Positions 44,519-51,821 of a stretch of DNA of 64,000 bases are shown here, piece after piece. Position 1 is the stretch's first letter, and every line of letters starts with the position of its first letter. The notes beneath the pieces are model-generated. The model did no database searches. It was not told the origin of the DNA and was given only the letters and a program-made list of their open reading frames with translations. The position numbers and the translations under genes are program-made. This stretch comes from Pseudomonadota bacterium (GTDB lineage Bacteria; Pseudomonadota; Alphaproteobacteria; Sneathiellales; Sneathiellaceae): the NCBI GenBank assembly GCA_024743055.1, contig JANSXH010000013.1, forward strand, positions 1 to 64,000, in the 5' to 3' direction.

Positions 44519-45457
44519 CTAATCCAGGGCGACGGCATAGTCGTCCAAGGGAGGAGTCTGTTTTATCAACCCCTGTTCCAGCATGAAGGCAGCAAAGCGA
44601 TCATATCTGCCACGATCGAGGGCGCCAGGACGCAGGGCAAAGCGGGGCAGGGTATCCTTCCAGGCCCGGCGGTTAAGTTCATTATCCAGCTCCGGATGAT
44701 TTTTGAGGAACAATGTCCAACTATCGTCAGGATGGTTGACCAGATATTGCACCGCTTCTTCAAGCGCCAGGATAAAGGATTTCAACCGTGGATCCCCTAG
44801 CTTTTCTGAGTTTGCGACCAAGATAAGCTCGTCATAGGCTGGGACCCCGTGCTCTTCCGGATAAAAGGCCCTTCCCGGATATCCTTCAATATCCATCTGG
44901 TTCAGCTCAAAATTCCGATATGCGCCAATGACAGCATCGACCTGACCGGAAAGAAGACTGGGAGAGAGAGAAAAATTAACATTAATTAGTGTTAGATCTG
45001 AAATAGTAACGCCAACTGGTTCAAGCATTGCTTTAAGAAGCGCACTCTCAACGCCGCTAACCGAATAGCCTACTTTTTTGCCCTTTAAATCAGCTAGTTT
45101 CTTGATCGGCCCGTCTTTCAGCACGAGGAGGGTATTGAGTGGCGTCGCCACAAGGGTTCCAATGCGGGTCAGCGGAAGCTCTTGAGCTACTTGAAGATGG
45201 AGCTGAGGCTGATAGGAGACGGCAATCTCTGCTTTACCAGCAGCAACCAGTTTTGGGGGGTCACTTGGATCAGCCGGTGCGATCAGTTCAACGTCGAGGC
45301 CATGCTTCTTAAACAGTCCTCTCTCCTGAGCGACAATCAGGGTTGCGTGATCCGGATTGACAAACCAGTCGAGCAAAACTGTCAGTTTCTCCGCGGCATT
45401 GGCTGTCGATGATAGGCCAACACTCAGCAACAGAATTGCGATGAATTTCAACTTCAT
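44519..45457 (-). CDS. thiY: ABC transporter substrate-binding protein, thiamine precursor type (ThiY/NMT1)
   Basis: A 312-residue periplasmic protein. The signal peptide is MKLKFIAILLLSVGLSSTANA, and the NMT1-like fold opens EKLTVLLDWFVNPDHATLIVAQERGLFKKHGLDVELI (quoted in part: LLDWFVNPDHATLIVA). AEIAVSYQPQLHLQVAQELP and LKGKKVGYSVSGVES are further family segments. ThiY proteins bind formylaminopyrimidine, a salvageable precursor of the thiamine pyrimidine HMP. It is the third gene of the ATPase-permease-binding protein operon under a TPP riboswitch, which strongly supports the thiamine assignment. Sequence alone would allow a sulfonate or nitrate ligand. Confidence 0.88.
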   Translation of the reverse strand: MKLKFIAILLLSVGLSSTANAAEKLTVLLDWFVNPDHATLIVAQERGLFKKHGLDVELIAPADPSDPPKLVAAGKAEIAVSYQPQLHLQVAQELPLTRIGTLVATPLNTLLVLKDGPIKKLADLKGKKVGYSVSGVESALLKAMLEPVGVTISDLTLINVNFSLSPSLLSGQVDAVIGAYRNFELNQMDIEGYPGRAFYPEEHGVPAYDELILVANSEKLGDPRLKSFILALEEAVQYLVNHPDDSWTLFLKNHPELDNELNRRAWKDTLPRFALRPGALDRGRYDRFAAFMLEQGLIKQTPPLDDYAVALD

Positions 45458-45472
45458 TAAAAATACTCCATT

Positions 45473-46252
45473 TCAGCTAAGAAGGTTTTTTTGATCGGGT
45501 TGCCAGGGCAGGGCGAGCCTTAATCCATAGTCAACGATGTAATAAAGAGAGACGGCCATAAAGGTCAGTACCAGAAGACTGGCAAAAAGCAGATCGGTCT
45601 GAACCCTGGCATTGGCATGCAGCATCAGGAAGCCGAGGCCCGAGGAGGACCCGACCCATTCGCCGACAATTGCTCCAATCGGCGCCACGGCAGCAGCAAT
45701 TCTTATGCCTGAGGCCAGTGCTGGCAGGGCGAAAGGGATCTTGATATGTCGGTAGAGATAGTAGCTGTTGAGAATCCGGCCATGAGAACTGCGCTGCTGA
45801 AGGAGAGAGGCCAGGTTGATCCAGGCCGGTCCCGTTCGGTTTAGACCATCGAGAAAACCAATAGTAACAGGAAAATAGATGATCAGGGCACCGACAATCA
45901 CTTTCGGACCGATGCCATAACCAAGCCAGAGCACGAGAAGCGGGGCTATGGCGAAAACGGGAATGGCCTGGCTGGCGATGACTAGCGGTAAAACCCACTG
46001 CCTTACTGGCCGATAGGCGGAGATCAATAGGGCCGATATCATGCCAAAAGCAACACCGAAGGCGAGGCCAAGAAGAATTTCCGTCAAGGTCGTCACCGCA
46101 TGCCCGGCGATAAGCTCGGCCTTATCAAACAAGGTCACGAGAACGAGTTGCGGCGAAGGCAGAATAAATTTGGGAAGTCCGGCTATTGCAGCTATCAGTG
46201 CCCAGATCAGAAACAAACCGATAATAGTAATCCCGGGTCGGAAGAATCTCAT
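45473..46252 (-). CDS. thiX: ABC transporter permease, thiamine precursor type
   Basis: A 259-residue permease with about six helices: GITIIGLFLIWALIAAIAG at the N-terminus, and the EAA-like loop LNRTGPAWINLASLLQQRSSHGR that contacts the ATPase, followed by KIPFALPALASGIRIAAAVAPIGAIVGEW (in part). It is of the SsuC/TauC/ThiX class. Start overlaps the ATPase stop by four bases; the binding-protein gene begins 15 bases after its stop. The riboswitch upstream of the operon defines its likely cargo. Confidence 0.88.
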   Translation of the reverse strand: MRFFRPGITIIGLFLIWALIAAIAGLPKFILPSPQLVLVTLFDKAELIAGHAVTTLTEILLGLAFGVAFGMISALLISAYRPVRQWVLPLVIASQAIPVFAIAPLLVLWLGYGIGPKVIVGALIIYFPVTIGFLDGLNRTGPAWINLASLLQQRSSHGRILNSYYLYRHIKIPFALPALASGIRIAAAVAPIGAIVGEWVGSSSGLGFLMLHANARVQTDLLFASLLVLTFMAVSLYYIVDYGLRLALPWQPDQKNLLS

Positions 46253-47058
46253 GTGATATCTGCCTCCGTCTGAGACAGCTTCTCCATTATGTCCGAATAA
46301 TGGGATTTGAGGCTATCACTCGCTGGATCCCGGGGGATAGCCTCGTCTGGACGGATGGCGTTTGAAATCCGAGTGGGGCTGCCAGAAAGTACATGGATGA
46401 CATGCCCGAGCCGCAGGGCCTCTATGGGGTCATGGGTAATGAGCAAAACGGTTTTTCCATGAAGAAGCTTGGCAGCCATATCCTGAAGCCGAAGCTTGGT
46501 CAGTGCATCCAGTGCAGAGAAGGGCTCGTCCATGAGAACCACGGGACAATCATCCATCAAGGTTCGAGCCAAGGCCACCCGTTGCCGCATACCGCCGGAG
46601 AGAATGTCAGGTCGAGCCGACAACCAGTCTTTGAGGCCAACATCGCATAGTATTTCACGCGCCCTCATCAGGTCTGGGCGCTCTCCGCGCAGGCGGGCGC
46701 CGATGGCGACATTTTCAACCACAGATGCCCACGGCAGTAACAGATCGCTTTGGTCCATATAAGAGACACGGGAATGTAGGGGCAGGCTATCTGAACAGGT
46801 AATTCTACTGTTGCCCGTTAGAGGGATAAATCCGGCAAGAATTTTCAAGATGCTGGTCTTGCCAACCCCGCTTGGACCGAGAAGGCAGGTTATCTGCCCA
46901 GCCGGCAATATCAGCTCAAGATTCTCCAGGATAAGGGTTTCGCCGAAAGACAGTTTAACCAGCACCAATTCAACACCCAACGGGACCGTCGCTTGATCGC
47001 CGTAATTTTCCGGGCTAGGATTCGATCCTGGCAGATGTGATAGGTTGCTAGACGTCAT
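46249..47058 (-). CDS. thiZ: ABC transporter ATP-binding protein, thiamine precursor type
   Basis: A 269-residue ATPase, the first gene of the thiamine-precursor uptake operon. Walker A is GPSGVGKTS, the signature LSGGMRQRV, Walker B VVLMDEPFSALD and the switch His is in VLLITHDPIEA. An unusual N-terminal stretch of about 25 residues (SNLSHLPGSNPSPENYGDQ) precedes the domain. The ATG at 47058 follows the TPP riboswitch directly; the AGGA that serves as its ribosome site lies within the aptamer's 3' strand, so translation should be blocked when TPP is bound. Confidence 0.9.
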   Translation of the reverse strand: MTSSNLSHLPGSNPSPENYGDQATVPLGVELVLVKLSFGETLILENLELILPAGQITCLLGPSGVGKTSILKILAGFIPLTGNSRITCSDSLPLHSRVSYMDQSDLLLPWASVVENVAIGARLRGERPDLMRAREILCDVGLKDWLSARPDILSGGMRQRVALARTLMDDCPVVLMDEPFSALDALTKLRLQDMAAKLLHGKTVLLITHDPIEALRLGHVIHVLSGSPTRISNAIRPDEAIPRDPASDSLKSHYSDIMEKLSQTEADIT

Positions 47059-47061
47059 AAA

Positions 47062-47148
47062 CTCGTTCCTACGCAGGTATTAACCTGATCAGGTACAGGG
47101 GTCGTTCTGGACTAGAACCTCTCAGCAGACTGCTCCCCCCGAGGAGCG
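47062..47148 (-). promoter_or_regulatory. TPP riboswitch (THI element)
   Basis: On the minus strand the conserved aptamer core reads CTGAGAGG (47115-47122 region), then ACCCCTGTACCTGATCAGG and TTAATACCTGCGTAGGAA. These match the THI-box consensus (CUGAGA, ACCUGAUC, GCGUAGG). The two ends (CTCCTCGGGG on the 5' side, GGAACGAG on the 3' side) can close P1. It lies immediately before thiZ, and the GTAGGAA on its 3' strand doubles as the Shine-Dalgarno of thiZ at about eight to ten bases, implying direct translational control without a separate expression platform. Confidence 0.95.
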
Positions 47149-47178
47149 GGCATTATAGCTATTCAGGGCCGTTCGGCA

Positions 47179-47658
47179 ATGGACTTTAATCGTATGATTT
47201 ATAAAAAATTTCACGGACCTCTTCTGCTATTGCCCTTCCTGGTCCTCCTTTGTGGCCTTTCTGTTGCCAGTGCTTCGGAGCCTCAACCTTATCTCACCCT
47301 TACAACTGATGATAAGAAACTGAGGATCGCCATTGAAATTGCCGATACGTCAGAAGAAAGAGGCCGTGGCCTCATGTTCCGAACCGAGCTGCCTGAGATG
47401 CAGGGCATGCTGTTTGATTTTGAGCGAACTGCGCCGGTCCGGATGTGGATGAAAAATACCAAGATTGCCTTGGATATGCTATTTATCAATGAGTTAGGGG
47501 AAATCGTTTATATCAAGGAGAATGCCCAGCCCGGTTCCCTGGAAAATATCTCGCCCTCACAGCCGGTGCGGGCAGTGCTTGAATTGGTTGGCGGATTCTC
47601 GCAAAAACATGGTGTCGAGATAGGGAACGTGGTACGTCATCCCCTGTTTGAAAAATAG
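47179..47658 (+). CDS. DUF192 family secreted protein
   Basis: A 159-residue protein with a signal peptide ([20 protein letters not shown], cut before SEPQ). The mature part is the DUF192 domain: [60 protein letters not shown] (in part [17 protein letters not shown]) and [11 protein letters not shown]. The function of the family is unknown. The ATG at 47179 has no clear ribosome site; an in-frame ATG at 47194 is an alternative and would leave the signal peptide intact. It is divergent from the thiamine operon and followed 24 bases later by a thioesterase gene. Confidence 0.9.
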   Translation: MDFNRMIYKKFHGPLLLLPFLVLLCGLSVASASEPQPYLTLTTDDKKLRIAIEIADTSEERGRGLMFRTELPEMQGMLFDFERTAPVRMWMKNTKIALDMLFINELGEIVYIKENAQPGSLENISPSQPVRAVLELVGGFSQKHGVEIGNVVRHPLFEK

Positions 47659-47682
47659 AAGAAACCTAATGTTGCCAAATAA

Positions 47683-48117
47683 ATGAGTACAAAAATAATG
47701 GGCAAACCAATTCCAGAAGGGTTCACGGAAGTCACTACCTCGGCCCTGTTTTCCACCCGCAACGGACCAATCTATGAGAAGGTAGTTGACGAGCAGACCG
47801 TCATTCGTGCGCTTCGGGTAGAAGAAATTCATCTCAATAGCCTAAAGCTGATTCATGGCGGCATGTTGATGACATTTGCGGATTCAGCTCTTGCCCGGGC
47901 TGTAAAACACAAAACGGGGCAACCTTGTGTTACCATCAAGATGAATTCAGAATTCATGGCGCCGGCACGGCAAGGCGATTGGATTGAAGCCTATGTGGAC
48001 ATTGTCCGCAGCACAAAATCTGTTGTCTTTGTGCGGGGGGACCTAAAAGTTGGCACCAGAACCATCTTCAAAGCTGACGCGATCTTTCATTATATCCATA
48101 GACGAAGCAAGAATTAG
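47683..48117 (+). CDS. PaaI-type hotdog-fold thioesterase
   Basis: A 144-residue single hotdog domain of the acyl-CoA thioesterase superfamily. The catalytic-helix motif is LIHGGMLMTFADSALARAVKH, with the HGG and Asp residues, and TIKMNSEFMAPARQGDWIEAYVDI is the characteristic beta-strand pair. It hydrolyses acyl-CoA thioesters of unknown acyl group. The upstream DUF192 gene ends 24 bases before it. A tRNA-Pro gene follows after 94 bases. Confidence 0.87.
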   Translation: MSTKIMGKPIPEGFTEVTTSALFSTRNGPIYEKVVDEQTVIRALRVEEIHLNSLKLIHGGMLMTFADSALARAVKHKTGQPCVTIKMNSEFMAPARQGDWIEAYVDIVRSTKSVVFVRGDLKVGTRTIFKADAIFHYIHRRSKN

Positions 48118-48209
48118 GGTACTTAGGTAATAATTCTATTAGGTTCGTGATTTTTTTTACTGAGCCTATTGCAGCAGCCTTCGCAATAGTATAGATCATC
48201 TCCTCACCG

Positions 48210-48288
<79 letters not shown>

Positions 48289-48294
48289 ATAAAT

Positions 48295-48331
48295 AAAACG
48301 TTGCAAATCAAATATTTGCAGCGTTTTTTTT
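48295..48331 (+). terminator. Rho-independent terminator of tRNA-Pro
   Basis: A 14-bp stem (AAAACGTTGCAAAT with ATTTGCAGCGTTTT, one G-T pair) with a 5-base loop, followed by a run of eight T. Confidence 0.9.
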
Positions 48332-48457
48332 ATGCCGATTTTACGGAAAAATAGCTCGATCGATGTTTGAATGAAAAATGTCATCCGCTTTCAATTGCCG
48401 AGTTTGAGAATTTCGCTAATATATCCGTAACAAGATTCTAACAGGGATATAACAGGA

Positions 48458-49075
48458 ATGTCGGATAATTTATTGAAGTCTGGAATTTTAAAGGGGGTCA
48501 CTGCGGTCGCGTTGAGCGTAGGTGTTTTAACCTTCTCCACCATTGCTTCCGCCGAGACAATCACCGGCTTGAAGGCTGCTTCTCCGCAACCGAATGCGGG
48601 AGAGTTGAAGCCTGGGTTGGCGGTCCAGTATTATAGCGCAGAAATGAATAACCTGCGGGAGCTGGATGATTGGATGGGATTCAAGGATGGCAAGCCAGGT
48701 AAACCACTACCAATGCTGAACTACCAGGTTGGAGACGGTAACGTGCTCACGTCCGAAAGCAGTGATTTTGTTGGTGCCAATATCCAGGGTTATATCAAAA
48801 TGGATAAGCCGGGGCGCTATACGTTCCTTGTTCACTCAAATGATGGGGTTTATGTCTCGATCGGCGATAAACTGATTTATGAGGATCCAACAGTGCATGC
48901 GGATAGCTTTTCTGATGAATTAGTACTTGAGGTTTCCGATCCGGGCTGGTATCCGATCCACATTAAATATTTCGAGAAGAAGAACACCTCGACGTTGGAG
49001 CTCTATTGGGAACCACCGGGAGGACCTGAAATGGATTATGTTCCGGCGGAAGCCTTCGCGCATATGAAAGAGTAA
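48458..49075 (+). CDS. Secreted PA14-domain protein
   Basis: A 205-residue protein with a signal peptide (GVTAVALSVGVLTFSTIASA, cut before ETIT). One PA14-like beta-sandwich fills the mature part: LKPGLAVQYYSAEMNNLRELDDW at the start, NIQGYIKMDKPGRYTFLVHSNDGVYVSIGDKLIYED as the core (in part: PGRYTFLVHSNDGVYVSIGD), and WYPIHIKYFEKKNTSTLELYWEPPG near the end. PA14 domains often bind carbohydrate; ligand and partner are unknown here. The gene ends eight bases before the NDUFS4-like gene. Confidence 0.87.
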   Translation: MSDNLLKSGILKGVTAVALSVGVLTFSTIASAETITGLKAASPQPNAGELKPGLAVQYYSAEMNNLRELDDWMGFKDGKPGKPLPMLNYQVGDGNVLTSESSDFVGANIQGYIKMDKPGRYTFLVHSNDGVYVSIGDKLIYEDPTVHADSFSDELVLEVSDPGWYPIHIKYFEKKNTSTLELYWEPPGGPEMDYVPAEAFAHMKE

Positions 49076-49083
49076 CAGTCGTT

Positions 49084-49386
49084 ATGAGCCTGAAAGCGAG
49101 AATTTTTAAGCCTGCCAAGAATGCGATGCAATCGGGGCGCAAAGGGACCAAACACTGGCGCCTTGAATTTGCTCCTGCGGCTCACAAATTTGTTGAACCT
49201 CTTATGGGATGGACCGGCTCAAGCGATACCAGTGAACAGGTTGAAATTGATTTTGACGATAAGGAAAGTGCCATTGCTTTCTGCGAAGCCAATAATATCG
49301 ATTTCACAGTGTTTGAACCTAAAAAGCGACGTCTTCATCTTAAAGCCTATGCGGATAATTTCTCTTACACACGGGTGAGAGGATAA
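49084..49386 (+). CDS. NDUFS4-like complex I accessory subunit
   Basis: A 100-residue protein of the ETC complex I subunit (NDUFS4/18 kDa) family: ARIFKPAKNAMQSGRKGTKHWRLEF, PLMGWTGSSDTSEQVEIDFDDKESAIAFCEANNIDF (in part), and RRLHLKAYADNFSY. In mitochondria and alphaproteobacteria it stabilises the peripheral arm of NADH:quinone oxidoreductase. Its presence is a good alphaproteobacterial marker. It stands apart from any nuo operon and lies just before tRNA-Arg. Confidence 0.93.
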   Translation: MSLKARIFKPAKNAMQSGRKGTKHWRLEFAPAAHKFVEPLMGWTGSSDTSEQVEIDFDDKESAIAFCEANNIDFTVFEPKKRRLHLKAYADNFSYTRVRG

Positions 49387-49407
49387 TTATCCACATAGTT
49401 CCCGAGT

Positions 49408-49484
49408 GGCCCCGTAGCTCAGCTGGATAGAGCAATTGACTTCTAATCAATAGGTCGCACGTTCGAGTCGTGCCGGGGTCGCCA
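49408..49484 (+). tRNA. tRNA-Arg (anticodon TCT)
   Basis: A 77-base gene with encoded CCA. Acceptor GGCCCCG pairs with CGGGGTC (one G-T pair), the anticodon stem ATTGA/TCAAT carries the loop CTTCTAA with anticodon TCT, and the T-loop GTTCGAGTC is standard. It reads AGA and AGG arginine codons. A terminator follows. Confidence 0.97.
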
Positions 49485-49489
49485 TTTTG

Positions 49490-49521
49490 CCGTCGAAACA
49501 ATTTTTTCGGCGGTTTTTTTG
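49490..49521 (+). terminator. Rho-independent terminator of tRNA-Arg
   Basis: A 9-bp stem (CCGTCGAAA with TTTCGGCGG, one G-T pair), 6-base loop, then TTTTTTT. Confidence 0.85.
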
Positions 49522-49541
49522 TAAAATCTCGATTGCCGGCA

Positions 49542-49573
49542 ATTATTTGTAATGTTATAACATTACAAATAAT
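49542..49573. promoter_or_regulatory. Zur box: perfect 32-bp palindrome
   Basis: The 32 bases from 49542 to 49573 are a perfect inverted repeat centred between 49557 and 49558. The core is GTAATGTTATAACATTAC, which is the alphaproteobacterial Zur (zinc uptake regulator) consensus. It lies about 20 bases before the CobW GTPase start and should place this gene and the DUF1826 gene behind it under zinc-dependent repression. Confidence 0.9.
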
Positions 49574-49595
49574 CTAATAATTTTCTGAAATGCTC

Positions 49596-50645
49596 ATGAA
49601 AACGCCCGTAACTTTGCTCACAGGCTTCCTAGGTAGCGGCAAATCGACATTGTTATCGAAAATTCTGCAGGACCAGACCTTTTCCAATTCGGCGGTGATC
49701 GTCAATGAGTTCGGGGAAGTTGGACTGGATCATTTTCTGGTCACCCATTCAGAGGAGCAGATTCTGGAAATGACGACGGGCTGTTTGTGCTGCACCGTTC
49801 GCGGAGATATTTCCGAGACACTGATGAGGTTGGCAGACAAAAGAGATGCTGGTGAACTTCCGGCATTTGAACGGGTGATTGTCGAAACAACCGGACTGGC
49901 GGATCCGGCGCCGGTTACTCATACGATCACTTCAGATCCGCAAATTTGCGAGCGTTTTGAGCTTGGCGGCATTGTAACGACGATTGATGCGGTAACTGGT
50001 ATGGAGACATTGGACCTCCAGGAAGAATGCGTGAAGCAGGCTGCTGTTGCTGATCGGATCGTTCTTACCAAGACGGATTTAGAAAAAGACGCAGCCGCTC
50101 TGGAGGAATTGCAAACTCGACTTGAAAGGCTTAACCCGACCGCAGAGATACTGGATCGGCAGTCTTCTGGGTTTAGGCTCGAAAAACTGTTCGACACAGC
50201 TCTTTTCGATGAAAAGAGTAAGAGTTTGGATGTTCGGAAATGGCTCAAGGCTGAAAAATTAACGGTGGCATATGATCATCATCATCATGAACATCAGGAT
50301 GTGAATAAACATGGGGATGATATCGAATGCTTTTCCCTGATTGTTGAAGAGCCTGTTTTTTCGCAATCCTTTGTTCTCGCACTTCAGTTGCTGTTGTCAG
50401 ATCACGGGGAGAATTTGCTGCGTATCAAAGGGATCATCTGTTTGCGAGACCATCCAGAGCGGCCCTACATAATTCATGGTGTGCAGCATGTCTTTCATGA
50501 ACCGATTGAACTGCAAGAATGGCCGACCGAGGATCATCGAACCAAGATCGTTTTTATCACCCGGAAAATTTCAAAACAGTCAGTCGAGGCCTATTTCGCA
50601 TCCTGGTTAAACGTCAGCGAGCAACATGACCTTATGATTTCATAG
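49596..50645 (+). CDS. COG0523 (CobW/ZigA-type) GTPase, zinc-starvation metallochaperone
   Basis: A 349-residue G3E GTPase (start taken at the ATG of MKTPVTLLTG; an ATG two codons earlier is in frame). Walker A is GFLGSGKST, the metal-binding CxCC-type motif is GCLCC at residues 62-66, the Asp of the DxxG-like region is in VIVETTGLADPAP and the guanine motif is LTKTDL. A His-rich segment, YDHHHHEHQDVNKHGDD, lies after residue 225. Such GTPases deliver zinc to client enzymes when zinc is scarce. The Zur box upstream supports a zinc, not cobalamin, role. Confidence 0.93.
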   Translation: MKTPVTLLTGFLGSGKSTLLSKILQDQTFSNSAVIVNEFGEVGLDHFLVTHSEEQILEMTTGCLCCTVRGDISETLMRLADKRDAGELPAFERVIVETTGLADPAPVTHTITSDPQICERFELGGIVTTIDAVTGMETLDLQEECVKQAAVADRIVLTKTDLEKDAAALEELQTRLERLNPTAEILDRQSSGFRLEKLFDTALFDEKSKSLDVRKWLKAEKLTVAYDHHHHEHQDVNKHGDDIECFSLIVEEPVFSQSFVLALQLLLSDHGENLLRIKGIICLRDHPERPYIIHGVQHVFHEPIELQEWPTEDHRTKIVFITRKISKQSVEAYFASWLNVSEQHDLMIS

Positions 50646-50704
50646 CCTTTTGAAGCAGGTAGACCCTGACGAGTTTTATAGTAGAAAAAAATGGAGATAG
50701 CCTG

Positions 50705-51343
50705 ATGTTAGTTGCTCAGGAAAAGATAGAGAGTTTCTCGACAGGTGTTCAATGGGTGAATACGGTTGAGGAGTTATCGCAAATTCACGATCCGGCCTGT
50801 GCTGCAGCCATTTTTCAGCGCCCGATCGACACGCGGTTGCAATCCTGGATTGATCGACTGGATCCGGAATACCTACCCGATGCGCGGGTAATCATACGGC
50901 CTAAAGAAATCCGGGAAACCGTCAACAGGATTTGTGAAAGGTCTGGCACACCGGACTGCCCGGAAAGACAGATGCTTGTAGATGACGTCGTCAAGTTGGC
51001 GAGCGTGTTTGCAGAGCTGATGTCAGCGCCTTATCTCCGGCTGCGTTTTGACATCACGAAAACGGATGCCTGCCGGAAGTTTCATATGGATTATCTGACG
51101 TCACGCCTGATTTGTACCTATCGGGGCTCAGGAACCCAATATGGTAATGCGACCGACGGGCTTGATCCTCAAATTGTTCATTCCGTACCTACTGGGGCAC
51201 CTTTGGTGATGAGAGGTCAGCATTGGCCAAACAATCCGGACACCCACTTGCGGCACCGTTCGCCTCCCATTGAGGGGACGGGCCAAACCCGCCTTGTCCT
51301 TGTGCTTGACTCAATCAACGACATGAATGAAGAAGTATATTGA
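50705..51343 (+). CDS. DUF1826 family protein
   Basis: A 212-residue protein of the DUF1826 family, which is found in Zur regulons beside COG0523 GTPases. Segments: DPACAAAIFQRPIDTRLQSWID, LRLRFDITKTDACRKFHMDYLTSRLICTYRGSGTQY (in part ACRKFHMDYLTSRLICTYRG) and PTGAPLVMRGQHWPN. The HMD and later His residues would suit metal binding of dioxygenase type, but the biochemical role is not known. The ATG is 60 bases after the GTPase stop, so co-transcription from the Zur-controlled promoter is likely. Confidence 0.9.
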   Translation: MLVAQEKIESFSTGVQWVNTVEELSQIHDPACAAAIFQRPIDTRLQSWIDRLDPEYLPDARVIIRPKEIRETVNRICERSGTPDCPERQMLVDDVVKLASVFAELMSAPYLRLRFDITKTDACRKFHMDYLTSRLICTYRGSGTQYGNATDGLDPQIVHSVPTGAPLVMRGQHWPNNPDTHLRHRSPPIEGTGQTRLVLVLDSINDMNEEVY

Positions 51344-51821
51344 GCTGTCTTGATCTATCCAATACTCTCAGCTGATTGTTGTATTCCCTGCTGCCTCTTA
51401 GTGGAATCTATATCAAAATTAGGTGCTCAGAGACTCATTCTCGGTAAAGAATTGGGAGAAACCTCAGTCTCGGAGGTAGAGAGGCCCCGTAGGTACTGAC
51501 CAGATTAGTTTTCAACTTAGAACATGAAATGGATTGTGCACGTGCGCATATCAAATTCATAAAGCAGAATGACGATAGGCAAGTATTAAAGATCCTTCCT
51601 CTATATGCTTTGTGTATGAATGTCTAGAAGGTTGCTAATCTAAGAATTGCTGTTGACGTCGCAATAACAGCGCCCTTTTTGGTCATTTAGATCTTTTAGA
51701 TGCGGTGGTTCATTGTCGCTCGCTGAGGCAATAGTTTTTCCTGACAAATAATGATCTGTATTGTATAAGGTAGAGCCATAATTTGGAGCATTCCATAAGT
51801 AATAGGTTTACGTATCGGCAA
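51344..51821. other. Long spacer before the accessory sugar cluster
   Basis: 478 bases without a convincing gene on either strand, AT-rich toward the right end. A short inverted repeat, GCTGTT with AACAGC at about 51648-51670, is followed by GCCCTTTTT. It could end DUF1826 transcription. A promoter for the radical SAM gene is expected in the last 150 bases. Confidence 0.4.
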
